NCBI RefSeq assembly: GCF_051521495.1
Contig: NZ_CP150355.1
Span: forward strand, 10,664,001-10,728,000
Length of the DNA: 64,000 nt
Reading direction: 5' to 3'
From: Sorangium sp051521495
GTDB lineage: Bacteria; Myxococcota_A; Polyangia; Polyangiales; Polyangiaceae
Shown: positions 59,247 to 64,000 of the stretch, piece after piece
Layout of the letters: every line of letters begins with the position of its first letter
Position numbering within the stretch: the stretch's first letter is position 1
Position numbers and translations under genes: made by a program
The notes under the pieces: generated by a model
The model's input: only the letters and a program-made list of their open reading frames with translations
Told to the model about the DNA's origin: nothing
Databases searched by the model: none

Positions 59247-60323
59247 CTAGATGGAGTAATCTTGCACGAAGATCTTGGCGTCTCGGAGGTTTACAAGCAC
59301 TCTGTCCCCCTCGGACAGGCCGAGCTCGGCGACGCGGTCCTTGGTCAGCTCGACGGAGAGCGGCTGGCCATCGGAGAGGCGGAGCTCTGCCTTGACCATC
59401 CACCCGACCCGCGACAGCCGCTCGACGCGCGCGACGCTGGCGTCGTCGGCGGCGGGCGTCTTCGAGGGGTCGATCCGGGTGTGGACCTCGATGTCGTGGG
59501 GCCGCACGAAGGCGCGCACGCTCGCGCCGTCGCCGGTACCGGGGGGGGCGTGCACCGCGAGGGTCCCGAGCGCGGCCTGCCCGTCGCGCACCTCGCCCTT
59601 GAGGACGTTGATCGATCCGACGAAGCTCGCCACGAACTCGGTCGCCGGTCGGTCGTAGATCTCCTCCGGCGTGCCGATCTGCTCGACCCGCCCCTTGTGC
59701 AGCACGATGACCCGATCGGCGAGGTCCATCGCCTCTTCCTGGTCGTGGGTCACGAAGACGCTCGTGATCCCGCGCTCCTTGTGGAGCCTCCGGATCCACT
59801 CGCGCAGTTCGAGGCGCACCTTGGCGTCGAGCGCCCCGAACGGCTCGTCGAGCAGGAGCAGCGACGAGCCTGGCGCGAGGGCGCGCGCCAGCGCGACGCG
59901 CTGCCGCTGGCCGCCGGACAGCTCGTGCGGGAACCTGCCGCCGAGCCCGTCGAGCTGCACGAGGCTGAGGAGCTCGTCGACGGTGGCCGCGATCTCCTTC
60001 CGGGGCCGCTTCCGGATGGAAAGGCCGAAGCCGATGTTGTCGCGCACGCTCATGTGCCTGAACAGCGCGTAGTTCTGGAAGACGAAGCCGATGTTCCGGT
60101 CCTGCACGCGGGTGGTCGTCGCGTGCTTGCCGTTCAGGATGACCTCGCCGGAGTCGGGGCTCTCGAGCCCGGCGATGATGCGGAGGACGGTGCTCTTGCC
60201 ACCTCCGCTCGGCCCCAGCAGCGCGACCAACGCGCCGCTCTCGATCTCGAACGAGACGTCATCGACCACCTTGTTCGGACCGAACCGCTTCGTGAGCCGC
60301 TCGACAACAATTCCCATAAGCAA
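59247..60323 (-). CDS. cysA: Sulfate-type ABC importer ATPase
   Basis: 358 residues. Walker A GPSGGGKST, Q-loop, signature LSGGQRQRVALARAL, Walker B LLLLDEPFGALD, D-loop and switch His in VFVTHDQEEAMDL, then the C-terminal TOBE-like regulatory domain (VRAFVRPHDIEV; SVELTKDRV). Length and RVQDRNIGFVFQNYALFRHM fit CysA. A TTG at 60323 has GGAAGG seven bases upstream and is preferred over the ATG at 60317, which is 13 bases from it. The permeases CysT/CysW and a sulfate-binding protein are not in the window after it; cysK is. Confidence 0.85.
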   Translation of the reverse strand: MLMGIVVERLTKRFGPNKVVDDVSFEIESGALVALLGPSGGGKSTVLRIIAGLESPDSGEVILNGKHATTTRVQDRNIGFVFQNYALFRHMSVRDNIGFGLSIRKRPRKEIAATVDELLSLVQLDGLGGRFPHELSGGQRQRVALARALAPGSSLLLLDEPFGALDAKVRLELREWIRRLHKERGITSVFVTHDQEEAMDLADRVIVLHKGRVEQIGTPEEIYDRPATEFVASFVGSINVLKGEVRDGQAALGTLAVHAPPGTGDGASVRAFVRPHDIEVHTRIDPSKTPAADDASVARVERLSRVGWMVKAELRLSDGQPLSVELTKDRVAELGLSEGDRVLVNLRDAKIFVQDYSI

Positions 60324-60530
60324 CAGCTAGCCTTCCGACCCGTCTCGATCGCGCCTCGGACAGAAAAACTGAGGGGTCGAGCGCGCACCAGCGTCGCCCG
60401 CCGGGCGGGTAGGCGCAACCAGATTCAGAAATACACATCGGAAAGGTGGGCGTATTTGCAAGAAGCGGATCGATGCGCCTGTAGGCGAGCTGGCTGACGG
60501 CACGCAATCGATCGGGATTTCCGGTCTTCC

Positions 60531-60943
60531 CCCAACCTCGGTCGCCCCCCAACCCCGGTCGGTCGGCGGTCCCCCGCCCGGCGGTCCCCAACCTCGGTAG
60601 GTCGGCGGTCCCCTGATCGCCACCAGCCCAACTCCCGTCGGTCCCAACCCCAACCTCGGTCGGTCGGCCGTCGGTCCCCCGCGAGCCCCTAACCCCGGTC
60701 GGTTCCCAGCCCCGCCGATTCTCAACCTCGGTCGGTTGCCGGTCCCCCATCCTCGGCCAAATCCCAACCCCGGTCGGTCCGCCAGGTCGGTCCCACCAAC
60801 CCCGGTCGACCCTCAACCGCGGTCGGTCCCCCCGCCGGTCCTCAACCTCGGTCGGTTGCCGGTCCCCCATCCTCGGCCAAATCCCAACCCCGGTCGGTCC
60901 GCCAGGTCGGTCCCACCAACCCCGGTCGGCCCTCAACCGCGGA
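60531..60943. repeat. Degenerate CAACCYCGGTCGGT repeat array
   Basis: About fourteen copies of a CAACC(T/C/G)CGGTCGG-like core stand at irregular 18-45-base intervals, all in the same direction. They are separated by GGTCCC- and GGCGGTC-type spacers. The array fills most of the 793-bp space between the CysA-like gene and the epimerase gene. In either strand it reads as PTEVGDR- or NPGRSAR-type low-complexity peptide, which is not taken as coding. The core resembles the TCAACCTGGG cluster near 48.7 kb. Confidence 0.8.
60721..60942. repeat. 120-bp direct duplication inside the array
   Basis: Bases 60721-60822 recur at 60841-60942 with one difference (A60809 versus G60929), a period of exactly 120 bases. 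It comprises several core repeats and so shows that the array grew by segmental duplication. Confidence 0.9.
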
Positions 60944-61116
60944 GCGAGCTCAGCGGCGCGCGCGGGCTTTGCGCGAGCGGCTACTGCCCACTCAACGGAC
61001 GGCCCGAGGTGCTACCATCGCCGCGCCGCGACGCGGCAGGCCCGGGGATCGGAGGCCGCGGCGCGGCAGGACGAGGACGCGAGGCCGCGGCGCGGCAGGA
61101 CCAGGACGGGAGGCGG

Positions 61117-62076
61117 ATGCGTTGTCTGGTGACGGGGGTGGCCGGATTCATCGGCTCCCACCTGGCGGAGCGATTGATCGAGCTCGGGCACGAGGTGCTC
61201 GGAGTGGACCGCTTCACCGACTACTACGCCCGCGACATCAAGGAGGGGAACCTGGCACGGCTGCGCGGCGAACGGCGCTTCGCGCTCTCGACCGCCGATC
61301 TCGCGACCGACGATCTCCACCCGCTGCTCTCGGGCCGCGAGGTCGTCTTCCACCAGGCGGCGCAGGCGGGTGTGCGCCCGAGCTGGGGACAGAGCTTCGA
61401 GGTCTACCTGCGCGACAACGTGCTCGCAACCCAGCGGCTGCTCGAGGCAGCGAGGGCGCACGGCGAGGTGCGCAAGCTCGTCTACGCCTCGTCGTCCTCC
61501 GTCTACGGCAACCCCTCCGGCGACACGGGCGACGTGCCCATGCACGAATCCAGTCGTACCGCCCCTCACTCGCCCTACGGGGTGACGAAGCTCGCCGCCG
61601 AGCAGCTCTGCGAGCTCTACCGGCGCAACTTCGGCCTGCCCACGATCTCGCTCCGCTACTTCACGGTGTACGGCCCGAGGCAGCGCCCCGACATGGCGTT
61701 CCACCGCTTCATCTCCGCCGTGCTGAAGGGCGAGCCGGTCCGCGTGCACGGCGACGGCGAGCAGACGCGCGATTTCACGTACGTGACCGACGCGGTGCAG
61801 GCCAACGTCGACGCCATGGAGGGCGGCGCGGTCGGCGTGTTCAACATCGGCGGCGGCTCGCGGGTCAGCCTCAACGACGCGCTCGGGCTGCTGGGAGAGC
61901 TCGCGGGGCCCGTGCGCGTGGAGTGGGGAGAGCCGCAGCCCGGGGACGTCCGGCGCACCTGGGCGGACACGGCGGCAGCGCAAGCGGAGCTCCGGTACGT
62001 GCCCCAGGTGCCCCTGCGCGAGGGGCTCGCGGCGCAGGTGGCCTGGCAGACGAGGCGGCTCGGGCTCTGCCGGTAA
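61117..62076 (+). CDS. NAD-dependent sugar epimerase/dehydratase (extended SDR)
   Basis: 319 residues; GGGAGG precedes the ATG. Rossmann motif VTGVAGFIGSHLAERL at residues 4-19. The Ser of SSSSVYGNPSG and the Tyr/Lys pair in SPYGVTKLAAEQL form the catalytic triad. LRYFTVYGPRQRPDMAF is the nucleotide-sugar site. It resembles UDP-glucose 4-epimerase and UDP-glucuronate 4-epimerase relatives; which epimerisation or dehydration is not clear. Stand-alone, immediately after the repeat array. Confidence 0.9.
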   Translation: MRCLVTGVAGFIGSHLAERLIELGHEVLGVDRFTDYYARDIKEGNLARLRGERRFALSTADLATDDLHPLLSGREVVFHQAAQAGVRPSWGQSFEVYLRDNVLATQRLLEAARAHGEVRKLVYASSSSVYGNPSGDTGDVPMHESSRTAPHSPYGVTKLAAEQLCELYRRNFGLPTISLRYFTVYGPRQRPDMAFHRFISAVLKGEPVRVHGDGEQTRDFTYVTDAVQANVDAMEGGAVGVFNIGGGSRVSLNDALGLLGELAGPVRVEWGEPQPGDVRRTWADTAAAQAELRYVPQVPLREGLAAQVAWQTRRLGLCR

Positions 62077-62092
62077 CGGGAGCTCCGCGCCC

Positions 62093-62899
62093 TCACGCGC
62101 CGGCTGCTCCTCCGCGAGGGACGAGATCCACGACGCGCGCCGCCGGCACGCGCGCGCCCACGATCTCGTCGGCGAGGTTGACCCAGCGCGCGCATCGATC
62201 GAGGACGACGCTGTCGGACGAGATCACGCCCGCTGCCCCCGCGAGGAGGCGGTCGGGATCCGGGACGAGCGTCGCCTCGATCGAGAGCGGCGCGCCGCCG
62301 AGCCGCTCCACAATCCGCGCGCGAAGCCGCCCGGAGCTGGGGACGGCGGCGTCGAGGAGGAAGCGCGCGCGCGCCGCGCCGGCGCCTGACAGCGCGTCGC
62401 CGATCCGATCGATGGCTGCGTCGGTCTCCGCGATCAGCGCATAGCTGCCGCGCAGCCCCGCGAGATCGCGGAGCGCCCCCTCCGGGCCGCGCACGAGCAG
62501 GCCGCCCGCGAGGGCCACCTCCAGGGTGATGATCAGGTTGAAGCCGTCGATGCTCGCCTCCGCGCCCTGGAGCGACGATGACGGCGCGCAGCGCGCGAGG
62601 CGCGACGCCCGCTGCGCATCCGAGCAGGCGGCTCGCTGCAGCGCGAGGCGCTGGCGCGCGGCCAGCTGGTGGTGGTCGCCGGCGGTCCGGATCGCGGTGC
62701 GCAGCGGGTAGCCGCGGCCGAGGAGCCATATCACCTCCTCGAGGGCGACGCGCAGCGTCCGGACGGCATCGGGACCGAACAGCCGCTCATCGTCGGGGTG
62801 TCCGCCGCGCGGCGCGGCGCCGCTCTCGCCCGTCACGTCACCCGCCTCCGAGGCGCGCCGCTGCCACGCCGCGATAGACGACCTGCTGAGGGGCTGCAT
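62093..62899 (-). CDS. DUF434/DUF5616-type protein
   Basis: 268 residues. The DUF434 part (about 45-100) has LRVALEEVIWLLGRGYPLRTAIRTAGDHHQLAARQRLALQRA. The DUF5616 part follows with DGFNLIITLEVALAGGLLV, LRGSYALIAETDAAIDRI, ARFLLDAAVPSSGRLR and VISSDSVVLDRCARWVNLADEIV. These are conserved domains of unknown function, also seen in archaea; the second half looks like a PIN/Toprim-like alpha/beta fold with Asp residues, possibly a nuclease (inference). It is convergent with the epimerase gene. A 15-bp palindrome lies just before its start (62905-62919). Confidence 0.75.
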   Translation of the reverse strand: MQPLSRSSIAAWQRRASEAGDVTGESGAAPRGGHPDDERLFGPDAVRTLRVALEEVIWLLGRGYPLRTAIRTAGDHHQLAARQRLALQRAACSDAQRASRLARCAPSSSLQGAEASIDGFNLIITLEVALAGGLLVRGPEGALRDLAGLRGSYALIAETDAAIDRIGDALSGAGAARARFLLDAAVPSSGRLRARIVERLGGAPLSIEATLVPDPDRLLAGAAGVISSDSVVLDRCARWVNLADEIVGARVPAARVVDLVPRGGAAGA

Positions 62900-63096
62900 G
62901 GATCGATCGTCGGACGATCTCCGTGCTCTCCGCTAGACGCCGAAGGGGTCAACAGATCAAAGGCCCGTCCGCCCGAACCCAAGGCAACCCACCCTGGGGA
63001 GGGTGATGCCATCAGCGCGGAGCAGCCCGCCTCTTTATTGCGGTGCCGCGCGACACGAGGATCGGCACCGTGTTCACGCGGGTCTTGTCTTCTCAT
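62833..63096 (-). CDS. Possible small gene with perfect Shine-Dalgarno
   Basis: 87 codons from an ATG at 63096 that has GGAGGTGA, a full match to the anti-Shine-Dalgarno, with seven bases between GGAGG and ATG. This is the strongest ribosome-binding site in the area. The peptide starts MRRQDPREHGADPRVARHRNKEAG, basic and polar. The frame runs 67 bases into the DUF434 gene, and its second half is Gly/Ser/Arg-rich and unconvincing. It could be a real small protein, a leader peptide, or the beginning of a decayed gene. Confidence 0.3.
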   Translation of the reverse strand: MRRQDPREHGADPRVARHRNKEAGCSALMASPSPGWVALGSGGRAFDLLTPSASSGEHGDRPTIDPCSPSAGRLSRRGSGAPRRRVT

Positions 63097-63400
63097 TTCG
63101 TCACCTCCATTCCGGAAATCACGGCCCGCTGTGCTCGAGCTCCTCTGCCGATCGCATTCCCAGCGCCCCACGTCCGACTGCGCTGCTGCCTCGATGGCGA
63201 GCTGTGGAACCACAATCGTCCTCCTCGCCCGCTCGTCGATGCGACGAGCCGGGCCATGGCGCGCTGGGATGCAGCGCGCCGCGTCCTTCTTTCGTGGGCA
63301 GCGCGCCGCGGCGCTGCCGCGGTGGTTCAGCGCGCGCGAGCCGTCATCTCCGTGCTGGTGTGCTCTCATGAACAGGCGCCCTTGCAGCGGCGCCCTTCGA
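62900..63400. other. Gap between DUF434 and small genes
   Basis: 501 bp with no recognised family. It contains the candidate small gene start at 63096 and a GATCGTC/GACGATC palindrome (62905-62919) adjacent to the DUF434 start. The remainder (63100-63400) shows nothing identifiable. Confidence 0.4.
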
Positions 63401-63655
63401 TCATTCGTGCTCGTCGTCGTGCAGCGAGAACTTGGGCCACGTCCCGGAGGGCGGCGTGAGCTCCTCCTCCACCGGCTCCCCTCGAGCGGCTCGCTCTGCT
63501 CTGCAGTGCGGGCAAAAAAGCTCCGGATCCCAATCGACGTCCTCGAGGCCCAGCTTCCGCAGCCACGCGAGCTCCCACATGAGCCTCGGGCTCACGTGAA
63601 TCACGTTGCCCGAACGACGCGTGCCATTGCCGCTGAACCGCCGACGCTTGGCCAT
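63401..63655 (-). CDS. Small CxxC protein, unknown
   Basis: 84 residues starting MAKRRRFSGNGTRRSG, with AGGGGAGC before the ATG at 63655. Basic N-terminus, then VIHVSPRLMWELAWLRKLGLEDVDWDPELFCPHCRAERAA, with a CPHC pair that might bind a metal as a half zinc ribbon. Acidic end. No family recognised. The context (unknown small genes) gives no hint of function. Confidence 0.55.
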   Translation of the reverse strand: MAKRRRFSGNGTRRSGNVIHVSPRLMWELAWLRKLGLEDVDWDPELFCPHCRAERAARGEPVEEELTPPSGTWPKFSLHDDEHE

Positions 63656-63748
63656 GAGCGCTCCCCTTGGAATGAGCGCGCCCATTCTGCCGCTGACAAA
63701 ACCGCTCGCCAAGCGCGCTCTCGCCGAGATCCGGGACATCGCGCAGGC

Positions 63749-63928
63749 TTACGTTGGGCCGCTTGAAATTCTCATGAAATGACATGTCGATCTCATTTTT
63801 CCCAGGCCTCGTCGGTCGCGAAGTTCCAGCAGATCCGCTCGCTCCTCTCCGCGGACGCTGCTCGTCGCCGCCGTGCTACCGAGCAGCAGGGACATCGCCA
63901 GCCACCCCGCCTGCAGCTCTCGCCTCAC
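63749..63928 (-). CDS. Possible short exported peptide or gene remnant
   Basis: 59 codons from a GTG at 63928 with GAGGGAG five bases upstream. The N-terminus (RRELQAGWLAMSLLLGSTAATSS) looks like a signal peptide, but the rest is short and unlike a domain. May be a truncated or decayed gene; weak evidence. Confidence 0.25.
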   Translation of the reverse strand: MRRELQAGWLAMSLLLGSTAATSSVRGEERADLLELRDRRGLGKMRSTCHFMRISSGPT

Positions 63929-64000
63929 GATCGCTCCCTCACATCCGTGCAACGTCCGCCATCCACGTACTCGCTCCTCGCTCGCAGGCCGCGCTCGGTG

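Noticed and set aside
60259..60936. 225-codon minus frame through the repeat array (and a plus frame joined to the epimerase)
   Set aside because: The peptide is made only of translated DNA repeats (PTEVG-type units) followed by the antisense of non-coding sequence; the epimerase homology starts at 61117.
60531..60943. CRISPR array
   Set aside because: Units are degenerate, spacing is irregular and short, spacers are repeat-derived, and no cas genes are present.
1..64000. tRNA or rRNA genes
   Set aside because: No cloverleaf-like run with a T-loop GGTTCGAATCC-type box at the right place and no rRNA-like stretch was noticed; a covariance-model scan would decide.

Overview
The window looks like chromosomal DNA of a myxobacterium of the Polyangiales (Sorangium-like). 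This is inferred from the very high G+C content, frequent GTG/TTG starts, two eukaryote-like Ser/Thr kinases, PEGA/TPR and proline-rich envelope proteins, a MoxR-linked ABC operon and many G+C-rich intergenic repeats. No rRNA, tRNA, CRISPR array, prophage or plasmid functions were seen. Only one transposase-like gene is present, a RAYT-type domesticated Y1 enzyme.

Layout. 1-7.7 kb is one end of a surface polysaccharide locus: a heparinase-like lyase (cut by the window edge), a methyltransferase, a WecA-type initiating sugar-phosphate transferase with an extra cytosolic domain, a membrane O-acyltransferase, and a fused MDR/Gfo-Idh-MocA oxidoreductase. 7.9-13.9 kb is a complete ISC iron-sulfur operon, iscS-iscU-iscA-hscB-hscA-fdx. 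It is headed not by IscR but by a MerR-family regulator carrying a C-terminal four-cysteine cluster. A consensus promoter and a 30-bp near-perfect palindrome precede the operon. 14-19.4 kb holds small envelope proteins, a two-gene RdgC-like module, YchF and a LysR regulator. 19.4-26.4 kb is a leftward run gap-pgk-tpiA-secG followed by a GT-C membrane protein, an N-acetyltransferase and a sugar aminotransferase, with a recognisable promoter before gap. 26.5-33 kb has thioredoxin, a polyprenyl-phosphate mannose synthase-like enzyme, a membrane Ser/Thr kinase divergent from a slipin plus a coupled unknown protein, and a PAS-STAS stressosome-type protein. 33-43.7 kb is a mixed region: a D-aminoacylase-like amidohydrolase, an APC permease, YvcK, an orphan DNA methyltransferase, a secreted CHAP/NlpC-like protein, the RAYT with flanking hairpins, and a lipoprotein. 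43.9-50.2 kb encodes a long coiled-coil membrane protein, PEGA and Pro-rich envelope proteins, and a second Ser/Thr kinase next to a repeat-rich intergenic region. 50.4-56.6 kb is a translationally coupled operon MoxR ATPase - large membrane protein - ABC ATPase - ABC permease. 56.7-64 kb carries a lipoprotein, a coiled-coil membrane protein, cysK, a CysA-type ATPase, a large repeat array, an NAD-dependent sugar epimerase, a DUF434 protein and small genes.

The most interesting candidate is the MerR-type, probably metal- or Fe-S-sensing regulator in the place normally taken by IscR. Next come two intergenic arrays, 12 kb apart, that share a CAACC-type core, a 24-bp-stem hairpin, and the RAYT with competing upstream hairpins. 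Coordinates of starts inside long open frames were chosen from Shine-Dalgarno-like sequences, overlap with the preceding stop, and where the family homology begins. Functional names rest on motif recognition by eye, without database searches.
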